A DNA stretch of 62,210 nucleotides, from positions 1 through 62,210 of the forward strand of contig NZ_MUYU01000008.1 of NCBI RefSeq assembly GCF_002014825.1, written 5' to 3'. The notes under the pieces are model-generated. The model had not been told where the DNA came from. It made no database searches and was given only the letters and a program-made list of their open reading frames with translations. Position 1 is the first letter of the stretch, and the number at the start of each line of letters is the position of its first letter. The translations under genes were made by a program, and so were the position numbers. This DNA is from Moraxella pluranimalium. GTDB taxonomy: Bacteria; Pseudomonadota; Gammaproteobacteria; Pseudomonadales; Moraxellaceae. Positions 52,512-62,068 of this stretch are shown in pieces.

Positions 52512-54359
52512 ATGGCAACACAAGATACTGTAATCAACAACATCCCAACGCTAAACTTTGACGCAGTCATCGTTGGCGGTGGTGGTTCTGGTATGCGTGC
52601 TTCTCTACAGCTGGTTAATGGCGGTATGAAAGTCGCAGTCATCACCAAAGTTTTCCCAACCCGTTCGCACACGGTTGCTGCCCAAGGTGGTATCGGTGCG
52701 TCATTGGGTAATATGAGCAACGATAACTGGCATTTCCATTTTTATGACACCGTCAAGGGTTCTGACTGGCTAGGCGACCAAGACGCCATCGAATATATGT
52801 GCCGTGAAGCGCCAAAGGTCGTCTATGAGCTTGAGCACATGGGTATGCCATTTGACCGTAACGCCGATGGTACGATTTATCAGCGTCCATTCGGTGGTCA
52901 CAGTGCCAACTACGGCGAAAAAGCAGTTCCCCGTGCGTGTGCAGCTGCTGACCGTACTGGCCATGCGCTACTACACACGCTATACCAAAAGAACCTAGAA
53001 AAAGGCACTCAATTCTTCGTTGAGTGGATTGCGCTTGACCTAATCAAAGACGACGAAGGCAACATCAACGGCGTGGTAGCGCTTGACCAAGAAACAGGTA
53101 ATATCTCTGTATTCCAAGCCCAAACTACCGTACTAGCGACAGGTGGTGCAGGTCGTATCTTCCGTGCATCAACCAACGCCTACATCAACACCGGTGACGG
53201 TCTGGGCATGGCAGTGCGTGCAGGTATCCCGCTACAAGATATGGAGTTCTGGCAATTCCACCCAACGGGTGTAGCCGGCGCAGGCGTTCTATTGACCGAA
53301 GGCTGTCGTGGCGAAGGTGCTATCCTTCGTAACAAGCACGGCGAGCCGTTTATGGAGCGTTATGCCCCAACCCTAAAAGACTTAGCACCACGTGACTTCG
53401 TCTCTCGTTCTATGGACCAAGAGATTAAAGAAGGTCGTGGCTGTGGTCCAAATGGCGACTACATCGTTATGGATATGACCCATCTAGGTCATGCCGAAAT
53501 CATGAAGCGTCTGCCATCGGTATTTGAAATCAGCCACAACTTCGCCAACGTGGACATCACCAAAGAGCCAGTACCAGTTGTCCCAACCATCCACTACATG
53601 ATGGGCGGTATCCCAACGAACATCCACGGTCAGGTGACTGTACCTGTGCTAGATGGCGAGCGTGATGAGCAAGGTCTATACACCGAAGGTCGTGTCATCA
53701 AAGGTCTATATGCCATCGGCGAATGTGCGTGCGTCTCTGTACACGGTGCGAACCGTCTAGGCACGAACTCACTGCTTGACCTTGTGGTATTTGGTCGTGC
53801 GGCAGGTCAGCATATCCTAGATGAGTTTGCTAAGTCAGATCGTGGCTACAAGCCATTGAACCCACGCGTCCTAGACTTCACTCAAGCACGCCTTGATAAG
53901 CTACAAAACTCAACTGAAGGCTACAACGCTCAAGAAGTCGCTGACGAAATCCGCTCAATCATGCAGTCACACGCTGGCGTATTCCGTACCCAAGCGTTGA
54001 TGGATGAGGGTGTTGAGAAGATTATGGCGCTTGCACCAAAAGTTGAGCAAATCCATCTAAAAGACAAATCGGCGGTGTTCAACACAGCGCGTATCGAAGC
54101 GCTAGAAGTGGCAAACCTTTACGAAGTCGCCAAAGCAACCATGCTATCAGCATCACTTCGTCATGAGTGCCGTGGTGCGCACAGCGTCCTAGACTATGAG
54201 CGTCCTGCAGATGATGCCGAAGCGCCACTAGGTCGTGATGACAAGAACTGGATGAAGCACACGCTATGGTATTCAGAAGGTAACAAGGTAATCTATAAGC
54301 CAGTGCGCAAGAAGCCATTGACTGTGGATTACTGTGAGCCACGCGTTCGTACATTCTAA
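52512..54359 (+). CDS. sdhA: Succinate dehydrogenase flavoprotein subunit
   Basis: A 615-residue FAD subunit oxidising succinate to fumarate. It has the dinucleotide motif VIVGGGGSGMRASLQL (~19-34), the His that binds FAD covalently in TRSHTVAAQGGIGASLGN, and the active-site regions GQFHP-like QFHPTGVAG, with the catalytic Arg in DFVSRSMDQEI. NRLGTNSLLDLVVFGRAAG is near 415. The length is slightly above the usual ~590. It is third in sdhCDAB. Confidence 0.97.
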   Translation: MATQDTVINNIPTLNFDAVIVGGGGSGMRASLQLVNGGMKVAVITKVFPTRSHTVAAQGGIGASLGNMSNDNWHFHFYDTVKGSDWLGDQDAIEYMCREAPKVVYELEHMGMPFDRNADGTIYQRPFGGHSANYGEKAVPRACAAADRTGHALLHTLYQKNLEKGTQFFVEWIALDLIKDDEGNINGVVALDQETGNISVFQAQTTVLATGGAGRIFRASTNAYINTGDGLGMAVRAGIPLQDMEFWQFHPTGVAGAGVLLTEGCRGEGAILRNKHGEPFMERYAPTLKDLAPRDFVSRSMDQEIKEGRGCGPNGDYIVMDMTHLGHAEIMKRLPSVFEISHNFANVDITKEPVPVVPTIHYMMGGIPTNIHGQVTVPVLDGERDEQGLYTEGRVIKGLYAIGECACVSVHGANRLGTNSLLDLVVFGRAAGQHILDEFAKSDRGYKPLNPRVLDFTQARLDKLQNSTEGYNAQEVADEIRSIMQSHAGVFRTQALMDEGVEKIMALAPKVEQIHLKDKSAVFNTARIEALEVANLYEVAKATMLSASLRHECRGAHSVLDYERPADDAEAPLGRDDKNWMKHTLWYSEGNKVIYKPVRKKPLTVDYCEPRVRTF

Positions 54360-54431
54360 TTGACATTTATCTAATTTGAATTTTGGGCGTATTGCATCAG
54401 CCTACGCCCAAGCATTTTGCGGAGAAAGACT

Positions 54432-55142
54432 ATGAGTCGTGGAACTCGCACCGTTGAAATTTATCGCTATGATCCTGATAAGGACAAAGCTCCATATATG
54501 CAGGCTTATCAGATTGAGCTACTAGAATCTGATCGTATGCTACTAGATGTGCTACTGCGTCTAAAAAAACAAGATGAAACCCTAACTTTCCGTCGCTCAT
54601 GCCGTGAAGGTATCTGTGGTTCTGACGGTATGAACATCAATGGCAAAAATGGTTTGGCGTGTCTAATCAACATGAACACCTTGCCAGAAAAGATCGTTAT
54701 CCGTCCGCTACCAGGCCTGCCTGTGATCAAAGATTTGGTTGTGGATATGAACCAATTCTATGAGCAATACGAAAAAGTTCATCCATACTTGATCAACAAT
54801 CAGCCTGCGCCACCAAAAGAGCGCCTACAATCACCAGAAGATCGTGAGAAACTAAACGGTCTGTACGAATGTATCCTATGTGCGTGCTGTTCAACTTCAT
54901 GCCCATCATTCTGGTGGAACCCTGATAAGTTCTTAGGTCCATCTGCGCTATTGAATGGCTATCGTTTCATCATCGACAGCCGTGACAGCGACACCCAAGC
55001 TCGCCTAGCACGCCTAGATGACCCATTTAGCCTATTCCGTTGCCGTGGCATCATGAACTGCGTGTCAGTGTGTCCAAAAGGTCTAAACCCAACCAAAGCA
55101 ATCGGTCATATCCGTAGCATGCTGCTAGACCAAGCAGGCTAA
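54432..55142 (+). CDS. sdhB: Succinate dehydrogenase iron-sulfur subunit
   Basis: A protein of 236 residues from ATG 54432 (GGAG 8 bases upstream). The [2Fe-2S] ligands are in [18 protein letters not shown] and the following Cys. The two other clusters are bound by [17 protein letters not shown] and [17 protein letters not shown]. It transfers electrons from SdhA to the quinone site. It is the last gene of the operon and is followed by a terminator. Confidence 0.97.
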   Translation: MSRGTRTVEIYRYDPDKDKAPYMQAYQIELLESDRMLLDVLLRLKKQDETLTFRRSCREGICGSDGMNINGKNGLACLINMNTLPEKIVIRPLPGLPVIKDLVVDMNQFYEQYEKVHPYLINNQPAPPKERLQSPEDREKLNGLYECILCACCSTSCPSFWWNPDKFLGPSALLNGYRFIIDSRDSDTQARLARLDDPFSLFRCRGIMNCVSVCPKGLNPTKAIGHIRSMLLDQAG

Positions 55143-55159
55143 TGATTGGCAAATTGCCC

Positions 55160-55187
55160 AAAACCACATCATCTTTGGTGTGGTTTT
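55160..55187 (+). terminator. Terminator of the sdh operon
   Basis: AAAACCACA (55160-55168) pairs with TGTGGTTTT (55179-55187), 18 bases after the sdhB stop. Confidence 0.75.
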
Positions 55188-55211
55188 GTTGTCTTTATAA
55201 GGAAAAAAATC

Positions 55212-55802
55212 ATGCAGCAGTTGGTAAAGCCTGTTGTGCTAAGCCTATGCGGTGTGCGCCTTGAGCCACTTAGTCATGCGCACGCCGATGGACTAACGAT
55301 GGCAGTACAAGATGGTGAGCTGTGGCGTCTGACCGTGACCAGTGCACCGACACCAGAGACTGTGGATGCCTATATTCAAGCGGCGCTAGATAATCTGACT
55401 CGCCTTGCCTTTGCGGTGATCGATGAGCGTGATGAACGAGTGCTTGGCACGACCAGTTATCATGATATCATCGATCATATTGGCCGCGTTGAGATTGGTT
55501 ATACTTGGTATGCTAAATCTGCCCAACGCACGCATGTCAATACCGCCTGTAAGCTTGCGCTAATGACTCATGCGTTTGAAGTGCTTGACTGTGCGGTAGT
55601 GGGATGGCGGACAGATATTTTGAACACCAACTCACAACGAGCCATCGAACGGCTCGGCGCCCAAAAAGATGGCGTCATCCGTCACCAGGCGTTAAGGCGA
55701 GATGGCACGGTGCGAGATACGGTCATGTATAGTATGCTAAACACCGAATGGCTAATGCATAAAACTCGGCTAATGCACAGGCTGATGGCGACACAAGTCT
55801 AA
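55212..55802 (+). CDS. GNAT-family N-acetyltransferase (RimJ/RimL-like)
   Basis: A protein of 196 residues from ATG 55212 (AAGGA upstream). It starts with the LCGVRLEPLSHAHADGLTMA region typical of the RimJ/RimL branch; EIGYTWYAKSAQRTHVNTAC leads into the acetyl-CoA pyrophosphate-binding segment, and NTNSQRAIERLGAQKDGVIR is the classic C-terminal motif. The substrate is unknown; relatives acetylate protein N-termini or small amines. Confidence 0.88.
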   Translation: MQQLVKPVVLSLCGVRLEPLSHAHADGLTMAVQDGELWRLTVTSAPTPETVDAYIQAALDNLTRLAFAVIDERDERVLGTTSYHDIIDHIGRVEIGYTWYAKSAQRTHVNTACKLALMTHAFEVLDCAVVGWRTDILNTNSQRAIERLGAQKDGVIRHQALRRDGTVRDTVMYSMLNTEWLMHKTRLMHRLMATQV

Positions 55803-55848
55803 TGCCAAAAAAGCTTGAGCAAGTTTGGCATAACATGGATAAACACGG

Positions 55849-56760
55849 ATGATGACACTGATTATTAATAGCCTAATACCGCTGGTACTGTGTATCGCAC
55901 TTGGCGCTATCTTGCATTGGTATCGCTTTGTGCCTGATACGGTGTGGCAGGGTATTGATAAGCTCAATTATTATGTGCTGTTTCCGTCATTGCTCTTTTT
56001 ATCTATTTCGCAGGCGCAGGTGGTGCTGTCCGAATTTGGCTCGGTGATGACAGCAGTCGCCATTGTGCTGATGCTTGCGACGATTGCGATGACTGTGGCA
56101 AATCGCTTGGGTGTGTTGTATGAGAATATCGGTGTCTATACCCAAAGTGCCATCCGTTTTAATACCTATATCGGGCTTGCACTGGTGGCGTCGCTATTTG
56201 GCAATGATGGCTTGACGCTGTATTCGCTGATTATTGCGCTGTTTATTCCAGTGATTAATGTCATCTCGGTGCTGTCATTGACCGCACATCAGGAGCTATC
56301 GCCAAAGCGACTGATTCATAATCTGATGACCAATCCGCTGATTGTCGCTTGTATCTTGGCAATCATGGTTAATCTGTCGCCCTTATCCATGCCGACAGCC
56401 ATCAATGAGCTGATGCGACTGCTAGGCACGGCAAGCCTACCTTTGGGGCTGATATGTATTGGTGCAGGGCTACAGTTTGCGGGGCTGTTGGGTCGGGGTT
56501 TACCGCTTGTGATGGCGCATACTTTGATACGCCTGCTATTGATGCCTGCGTTGGCATTCTTGGTGTGTGGCATGATGGGGATTACGGGGATTGGACGGCA
56601 AGTGGTGGTGCTATTCTTTGCGCTACCGACAGCGCCGACGGCGTATGTGCTGACTAAGGTGCTGGGCGGTAATCATGCATTGATGGCGCAAATCATCAGC
56701 CTACAGACAGTGCTTGCGATGGTAACTTTGCCAACTGTACTGTGGTGGCTGATGGCTTAG
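55849..56760 (+). CDS. AEC-family transporter (auxin efflux carrier-like)
   Basis: A 303-residue inner-membrane permease with about ten hydrophobic helices. The family-typical N-terminus is SLIPLVLCIALGAILHWYRF and the late segment is FALPTAPTAYVLTKVLGGNH, containing the crossing-helix Pro residues. Bacterial AEC proteins move malate, malonate or related solutes, but the substrate is not predictable. Two adjacent ATG codons (55849, 55852) are possible. Its stop overlaps the convergent DUF4298 gene by four bases. Confidence 0.88.
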   Translation: MMTLIINSLIPLVLCIALGAILHWYRFVPDTVWQGIDKLNYYVLFPSLLFLSISQAQVVLSEFGSVMTAVAIVLMLATIAMTVANRLGVLYENIGVYTQSAIRFNTYIGLALVASLFGNDGLTLYSLIIALFIPVINVISVLSLTAHQELSPKRLIHNLMTNPLIVACILAIMVNLSPLSMPTAINELMRLLGTASLPLGLICIGAGLQFAGLLGRGLPLVMAHTLIRLLLMPALAFLVCGMMGITGIGRQVVVLFFALPTAPTAYVLTKVLGGNHALMAQIISLQTVLAMVTLPTVLWWLMA

Positions 56761-57098
56761 GCGGATGGTTCGTGTGCCGAGCTTTTATCCAGATGTGCGA
56801 TGCATAGCTTAAGTATCGACCAAAGCAGTTCATCTTTTTCGGCCAATTCATTCCAAATCGTATCTTCGCCAAGTACGCTATACTCGCCTGGGGTGCGCGT
56901 ATCCAAAGTGCCTTGGCTATCAGCATTCATCAGTTCAGCAAATTCAGCACTAGAATAGCTGCGCTCTAGCTGCTGCATGAGTTGCATGGCGTGCGACAGA
57001 GTATCTTTGGCTTGGTAGAGTGCAGGCTTTAGGGCAAGCCATTGGCGATAGGTCTCTTGGAGTGCATCAAGGCGTGCTTGTTGGGTGCTTGGTTTCAT
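56757..57098 (-). CDS. DUF4298 family protein
   Basis: A 113-residue soluble, acidic helical protein. The EYSVLGEDTIWNELAEKDEL segment (~73-92) matches the conserved VLSED-x-LW motif of DUF4298 as I know it. Function unknown. It overlaps the tatC stop by four bases, so it is translated as the last gene of tatABC. Confidence 0.7.
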   Translation of the reverse strand: MKPSTQQARLDALQETYRQWLALKPALYQAKDTLSHAMQLMQQLERSYSSAEFAELMNADSQGTLDTRTPGEYSVLGEDTIWNELAEKDELLWSILKLCIAHLDKSSAHEPSA

Positions 57099-57847
57099 GT
57101 GATGGTTTCCGTTGATGTGGTGTCATTCTTGACCAAAGCCCGTGCCATAAGCAGTCCAAGCTCGAATAATAAGCACATTGGCACAGCCAGCATAATCATA
57201 CTTGCGCCATCAGGTGGCGTGACGACAGCGGCAATGGCAAAACAGCCCACGATGATATAACGGCGTTTATCTGCTAGGCTTTGGACGCTGACCAGTCGCA
57301 TCAGCACCAAAATCAGTGTCACCACAGGGATTTCGAACATCACCCCAAAGACTGCAAACAGCTTTAGGACAAAGCTTAAGTAGCTGTCAATATCGGTCAT
57401 CGGCAGGACGTTGTCAGGGGCGAACATGACAAAAAATTTGAGCGCAGGCACAAGCACAACAAAGTAAGCAAAAGCCACACCAAGATAAAACAGCACAATG
57501 GCGGATAATAGCAGTGGCAGAGCGGCTTTTTTTTCATGCTTATAAAGACCGGGGGCGATAAAGCCCCAAATCTGCGCCAAAATGAACGGCACGGTAATAA
57601 AGAGCGCCACAAAAAAGCTTAGGCGAATCGGTGCCAAAAATCCAGATGCGACGTCGGTAGCAATCAAGCTGGCTTCTTTTGGCAATAATGCTACCAAAGG
57701 ATTGGAAATAAAATCGTACAACTCACGACTAAAGCCAACCAAAGCCAAAAACACCACCAACACCGCCAAAAAAATACGGATAAAGCGTGTACGCAATTCT
57801 ATAAAATGCGACATCAATGGCATATCATCAGGTGTCTGTGTGGTCAT
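57095..57847 (-). CDS. tatC: Sec-independent protein translocase TatC
   Basis: A protein of 250 residues from ATG 57847, which overlaps the tatB stop (ATGA); a longer frame reading through the tatB end is rejected. Six membrane segments are visible. The N-terminal MPLMSHFIELRTRFIRIF contains the signal-peptide-binding HxxELRxR motif, and FGVMFEIPVVTLILVL contains the conserved Glu of TatC. It recognises twin-arginine signal peptides of folded proteins. Confidence 0.96.
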   Translation of the reverse strand: MTTQTPDDMPLMSHFIELRTRFIRIFLAVLVVFLALVGFSRELYDFISNPLVALLPKEASLIATDVASGFLAPIRLSFFVALFITVPFILAQIWGFIAPGLYKHEKKAALPLLLSAIVLFYLGVAFAYFVVLVPALKFFVMFAPDNVLPMTDIDSYLSFVLKLFAVFGVMFEIPVVTLILVLMRLVSVQSLADKRRYIIVGCFAIAAVVTPPDGASMIMLAVPMCLLFELGLLMARALVKNDTTSTETIT

Positions 57848-58434
57848 GGCGTATTCACTTGATACAAAAGTGGGTCGGCAATGTAATTGGGCAGCCAAGG
57901 CGGTGGCGGTAGTCTACGACGACGATCATAGTCACCCAACAAGAACCAACGATTCACCAAAGGCATGGTGTCAAACTGCTTGCTTGGTAGGATACCTGAT
58001 GGCGGTGCGTCATCGGATGTATCGTCCATTGCTTGTAGCGCTTTGGCATGAGCGACAATCTCATCATCACCATCATTGATGGCTTGTGTGTCGGTGTCGG
58101 TCTGTGGCATCGTCTGCCATGCATCTAGGGTATGCCGTTTGGCGATTTGTGTTTGTTGTTGGGTACGCTCAAGCGACTGCTGTAGCTTGGTCATCTGCGC
58201 TTGCATTTGTGCTTCGGATTCACGGATTTTGGCAAGCTCTTGTTTGAGCTGTTCTTGGGCCTCAAGCAGTTGCAATTCATTACTGATTTCAGATTGCAAG
58301 CGAGTGCTGGCACGGCGAATCATGCCATACCAACGCCCAAGCGTGCGAGCAGCGACGGGCAATTTGTCAGGGCCAAGTACGATTAGTGCAATGATGCCAA
58401 ACAACGTCAGCTCAAAAAACCCAAGATTTAGCAC
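57844..58434 (-). CDS. tatB: Sec-independent protein translocase TatB
   Basis: A 196-residue protein. It has a single N-terminal helix with MLNLGFFELTLFGIIALIVL and the GPDKLP hinge, then an amphipathic helix and a coiled-coil rich in Gln/Glu (~60-105), and a variable tail containing an acidic stretch. It is longer than most TatB proteins because of the tail. It forms the substrate receptor with TatC, to which it is coupled by a four-base overlap. Confidence 0.94.
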   Translation of the reverse strand: MLNLGFFELTLFGIIALIVLGPDKLPVAARTLGRWYGMIRRASTRLQSEISNELQLLEAQEQLKQELAKIRESEAQMQAQMTKLQQSLERTQQQTQIAKRHTLDAWQTMPQTDTDTQAINDGDDEIVAHAKALQAMDDTSDDAPPSGILPSKQFDTMPLVNRWFLLGDYDRRRRLPPPPWLPNYIADPLLYQVNTP

Positions 58435-58451
58435 AGTCTATCCCAATGCAC

Positions 58452-58670
58452 TTAGGCTTTGTCGTTGGTTTTTTCGACTTTGACTTCTTCGGCGACGATG
58501 GTTTTGTCGCTTTGGCTGATGGCTTTGTTGTCATCTTCTTTGACAGCATCTTTGAAGCCTTTGACAGCAGTGCCCAAATCTTTGCCTGCATTTTTTAGCT
58601 TGCTTGTGCCAAATACCACAACCACGACAACCAACAAAATCAGCCAATGCCAAATGGATAAAGCACCCAT
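58452..58670 (-). CDS. tatA: Sec-independent protein translocase TatA
   Basis: A 72-residue protein. The N-terminal helix is [20 protein letters not shown], followed by the [20 protein letters not shown] amphipathic helix and an acidic/basic tail. The length and FG-x-x-KL hinge are typical. It polymerises to form the translocation element. It is first in tatABC, 17 bases before tatB. Confidence 0.96.
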   Translation of the reverse strand: MGALSIWHWLILLVVVVVVFGTSKLKNAGKDLGTAVKGFKDAVKEDDNKAISQSDKTIVAEEVKVEKTNDKA

Positions 58671-58797
58671 AGTTTCTTCCTTTTGTAAGTTTTGTAAGTG
58701 AGTTTAACTAGCAATCATAGCATATTTTACCAAATTTTTGAAATCACTAAGATTGCAGATTGCCAGATAATTATTGATAAATCAAATACTTAGTTGT

Positions 58798-59604
58798 TTA
58801 CTGAGTTGTTCTGCTGTTTTTCTCATCAATGCCTGATACGCCAAATCGACGAGCCAGCTCATCAATCACTGCTTGAGAATCAAGCCCCAAAGCAGACAGG
58901 GCGACCATCTGATGAAACCACGTGTCTGCCACTTCATAGACCAAATCATTTGCCATCTCATCCACTTGTTGACCTGTGGCAAGGGCGGCTTGCAGTTCTT
59001 TGGCGGCTAGGATACTCTCAACTGCTTCTTCGCCGACTTTTTCTAGGATTTTGTTGAGTCCTTTGTGGTATAGACTTGCCACATACGAGCTGTCTTTGTC
59101 AGCGGTTTTGCGTTCGTTTAGGATGTTATCAAGCGTGCCAAGCACCTGCGTTGCACACGCTTTGGTTGCTTGTTTGACAGTATCAGTTGTGGCGTGCTCG
59201 ATGCTTGAGCCATAGATGTCGTTTGGGTCTTTGAGCACGTCACTGACGATTTGCCAGTTGCCATCTTGGTCGAGTTTTTGATAAAAACAGGACGCACGCC
59301 CCGTATGACAAGCAATCCCGCCAAGCTGTGTAACGGACAAAATCACCGTATCACCATCACAATCTGTGTAGATATCATGAACAATCTGTGTATGACCTGA
59401 AGTTTCACCCTTGTGCCACAGCTTGCCCCGTGAGCGTGAAAAATACACCGCCGTGCCCGTTTCTTGGGTCAGCTTAAGCGACTCACGATTTTGCCAAGCC
59501 ATCATCAGCACCTGACCTGTGGCGTGGTCTTGGGCAATGGTTGGCACCAATCCATCGGCATTAAATTTAATCTGGTCAAGCCAAAGCGTGTTGGGTGTGG
59601 TCAT
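58798..59604 (-). CDS. hisI: Bifunctional phosphoribosyl-AMP cyclohydrolase / PR-ATP pyrophosphatase
   Basis: A 268-residue fusion for steps two and three of histidine synthesis. The HisI domain (~1-125) has [48 protein letters not shown] and [12 protein letters not shown], giving the metal Cys/Asp ligands. The HisE domain (~150-260) has [20 protein letters not shown]. The fusion order I-E is as in enteric HisIE. Location beside tatABC is common in gammaproteobacteria and beta relatives. Confidence 0.95.
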   Translation of the reverse strand: MTTPNTLWLDQIKFNADGLVPTIAQDHATGQVLMMAWQNRESLKLTQETGTAVYFSRSRGKLWHKGETSGHTQIVHDIYTDCDGDTVILSVTQLGGIACHTGRASCFYQKLDQDGNWQIVSDVLKDPNDIYGSSIEHATTDTVKQATKACATQVLGTLDNILNERKTADKDSSYVASLYHKGLNKILEKVGEEAVESILAAKELQAALATGQQVDEMANDLVYEVADTWFHQMVALSALGLDSQAVIDELARRFGVSGIDEKNSRTTQ

Positions 59605-60648
59605 GGCAAAATCCTTGGGGTTGATGGGTTGGGTAGCGATATCATCAGTATCATCGGTGTTTTTTGGTGTATTTCAGATTCAACTGAGAATCACAGCTAA
59701 AAACTGCCCCATAGTTTAGCACAAACCATCGCCAAGGTCATGCGTATCCACGGTTTATATGCACAATTTGCCAAGCTTGGGCTGATATTGTGCATGAGGA
59801 TTGGCTTGGCGGTAATTGTTCGGTGGTCATTATGGCAGAAAAATATGACAATAAAAAGAGGCTATTTTCAAAACTAGGTTGAAAATCGACCAAGCATAAA
59901 TAATTTCAATCTTACCATATCTGATATATGGTTGATTATTTGAAGTTTCCAAATTTTGCATTTAATCCAATTGGTTGAATTTCGGTTGCTTTATACATTG
60001 TCCAAATGCAGTTACCATCTCACCCGCAGTTAACTTAAGTATCAATCCACTTTCGTAGTACTGTTGTGAAGTTCTACAGACATGATTTACCTCTAAAGTT
60101 TTAATACTCACCCATACTAAATAATCACATTTTCTCTACCTGACTACAAAAGTACCCGACCTTAAAGGATGGATTTAGAGTTCATCCATACCTGTCCCAT
60201 GTCTAGCCTGCAAGAAGCAATACCCCAATACAGCACGATGTTAAGCTTTATTTATGACAACAAATAGATATCTTCTAAGACACTTTTCCCTTGGATAAGG
60301 GTGGGTGTTTATTAACAGATTGGGGATTGAATAGCTTAATATACGGGTTCAAAACTTGCAACTAGCAAATTTTTTGATATTGCATAGCTTAACCAATGAG
60401 TCAATGATTTACCCATTCTTGTTTTTGTGACAGGTGTACTGAACAACTTCTGTTTTAGTAGACAGGTGGATTTCTTATTTTATGTATATGTATTTTTACC
60501 AATACGGTATAAATAAGCCTAATTATTAAATTAATATAAAATCTTATCTTGATTTTTATTGGCATATATGCAAATTTTTTGCAATAATCTAGTTGCAGCA
60601 CACAATATATGGTAGAATTGCATTCTTAAAAAATTAAAGAGGGTCTTA
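59605..60648. other. Gene-poor AT-rich stretch
   Basis: Just over 1 kb without a convincing gene. The first ~250 bases are probably the hisIE upstream region. The remainder is AT-rich with many stops on both strands, one short hairpin (GGATG/CATCC near 60170-60200), and one possible 49-codon frame on the minus strand. It looks like degraded accessory DNA leading to the DUF3800 pair. Confidence 0.5.
59962..60111 (-). pseudogene. Possible 49-codon gene remnant
   Basis: A minus-strand frame beginning at GTG 60111 and ending TAA at 59962. It reads MSIKTLEVNHVCRTSQQYY, then ESGLILKLTAGEMVTAFGQ, with a balanced, protein-like composition. There is no ribosome site. The frame is open a few codons further upstream to a TAG. 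It is perhaps the tail of a lost gene. Family not recognised. Confidence 0.25.
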
Positions 60649-61347
60649 ATGAAATTTGAGGTTTATTGTGATGAAAATCACCCAGAGCTTTTTACTTCTA
60701 GTAAACCAACTGCCAAATATTTAATGATTGGCAGTCTATGGATTCCTTCTGAATTACGCCAAGAGATTAAACAAAAGATTCATAAGCTTCGCCAAGAATA
60801 TAGTCTGTGGGGAGAGATGAAGTGGCATAATGTTGCGCCTACGAGCTTGAATTTTTACAAATCATTGATCGATCTTTTTCAAAGCTATGGCGAACAGATG
60901 AGATTTCGTTGTATTGCTGTGGATATTGAGCACTTTCAAAAAGATTACCATCAAGGAGATAGTGAGCTAGGGTTTTATAAGTTTTATTATCAAGTACTAC
61001 ATCATTGGATTTTGGATTTTAATGAATATATCATTTTTTGCGACATCAAAACAAATCGTGATTTAACAAGATTGAAAACACTTAAACAATGTCTAAATAA
61101 TGCAAATATCACATCTCGTGTACGAGATGTTCAGGCCTTGCCTTCAAAAGAGGTTGTGTTAATTCAATTAACCGATATCCTGCTTGGCATGGCCTCGGCT
61201 CGCTTAAATAACAAGTTGAAAGCCGGTAGTGCGAAATCAAAATTGGTTGAATATTTTGAAGAAAAGATAAACCGTACAATCGCACCCACTTATAGAAATG
61301 AAAATAAATTTAATGTATTTAAAATCAATCTACGAGGAGGATGGTAG
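60649..61347 (+). CDS. DUF3800 domain protein
   Basis: A 232-residue protein with the DUF3800 pattern: an early acidic motif VYCDENH (residues 5-11), a central FCDIKT, and the late VLIQLTDILLGMASARLNNK (~178-197) with a conserved Asp. The fold is thought to be RNase H-like, with the acidic residues possibly metal-binding; activity is unproven. Such genes are common on mobile elements and in defence islands. It starts after GAGGG. Its TAG stop shares a base with the next gene's GTG start (TAGTG), so the two are translationally coupled. Confidence 0.8.
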   Translation: MKFEVYCDENHPELFTSSKPTAKYLMIGSLWIPSELRQEIKQKIHKLRQEYSLWGEMKWHNVAPTSLNFYKSLIDLFQSYGEQMRFRCIAVDIEHFQKDYHQGDSELGFYKFYYQVLHHWILDFNEYIIFCDIKTNRDLTRLKTLKQCLNNANITSRVRDVQALPSKEVVLIQLTDILLGMASARLNNKLKAGSAKSKLVEYFEEKINRTIAPTYRNENKFNVFKINLRGGW

Positions 61348-61817
61348 TGTTACATCCGCCTTTATTAAAGTATGAGACTATTGCTGAGTACAAAAATCAT
61401 TTTGAAAAACATTATCTTCGTAGTGAAATTTTTACATTTGATGGTATTCGAGTGTATTTCAAGCCCCAAAAGTTTGGTCATGCTTTCTATGAAAGCTCCA
61501 ATTACACAAAAGGAGCAAAAGACCAATTTTCATATACGCGCGCCGAAAGGATGGACTGGATTAAACTTACTTTAGAGAGCCCTAATGCCGAACAATTTAT
61601 AGGGTGGAATAAAGACACCAAAAGCTATGAAAAAACCCGCAGAGTTAGTGTGGTTTATGCAAACTTTGTTGTGGTTATTGAGATAAGGTTGGCAAAGGAT
61701 AATATATTAAAAGGCAATTTTGTTACCTGTTATGTTGCAGATGCAAGCATTGAAAAAATTAGAAAATCACCAAAATGGAATAAAGATGACTGCATCAGAG
61801 AGCTTCAGAAGAAGTAA
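61347..61817 (+). CDS. Unknown protein coupled to DUF3800, possible BECR-type RNase
   Basis: A protein of 156 residues from GTG 61347, set by GGAGG six bases upstream and by the overlap with the DUF3800 stop; an ATG at 61341 has no room for that site. Features: FDGIRVYFKPQKFGHAFYES (~28-47) with a His, RAERMDWIKLTLESP (~59-73), RRVSVVYANFVVVIEI (~93-108), GNFVTCYVADASIEKIRKSP (~117-136). This order of His, Arg and a terminal F-V-T-x-Y strand resembles BECR-fold (RelE/ColE5/barnase-like) RNases found in phage and toxin proteins. The resemblance is by pattern only. Confidence 0.55.
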   Translation: MLHPPLLKYETIAEYKNHFEKHYLRSEIFTFDGIRVYFKPQKFGHAFYESSNYTKGAKDQFSYTRAERMDWIKLTLESPNAEQFIGWNKDTKSYEKTRRVSVVYANFVVVIEIRLAKDNILKGNFVTCYVADASIEKIRKSPKWNKDDCIRELQKK

Positions 61818-61824
61818 ATAAAAT

Positions 61825-61856
61825 AGCCGCTGATTTGCTACGCTGGCTCAGCGGCT
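61825..61856 (+). terminator. Hairpin after the DUF3800 pair
   Basis: AGCCGCTGA (61825-61833) pairs perfectly with TCAGCGGCT (61848-61856), 8 bases after the stop codon. No T-tract follows, so termination strength is uncertain. Confidence 0.5.
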
Positions 61857-62068
61857 GAAGCCTCGGTAAGTTCACAACTGATAAGTAGTGAACCCTGTAT
61901 TTATTGTAATATTTCACAACCTGTAATTCAAGACATATTTGTTAAAAATAGACAATATATTGACAAATAAGCATTTTTACACATTCGGCCCTCTCATCTA
62001 ACCATCCATCAAAAAAACCCTGCAAGAGCTGATCTTGGCATTTCATCGCATTTAAAGATTTTAGAAAT

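Noticed and set aside
57848..57898. Upstream extension of TatC
   Set aside because: It only reads the tatB 3' end in another frame; the ATGA overlap start at 57847 fits the family.
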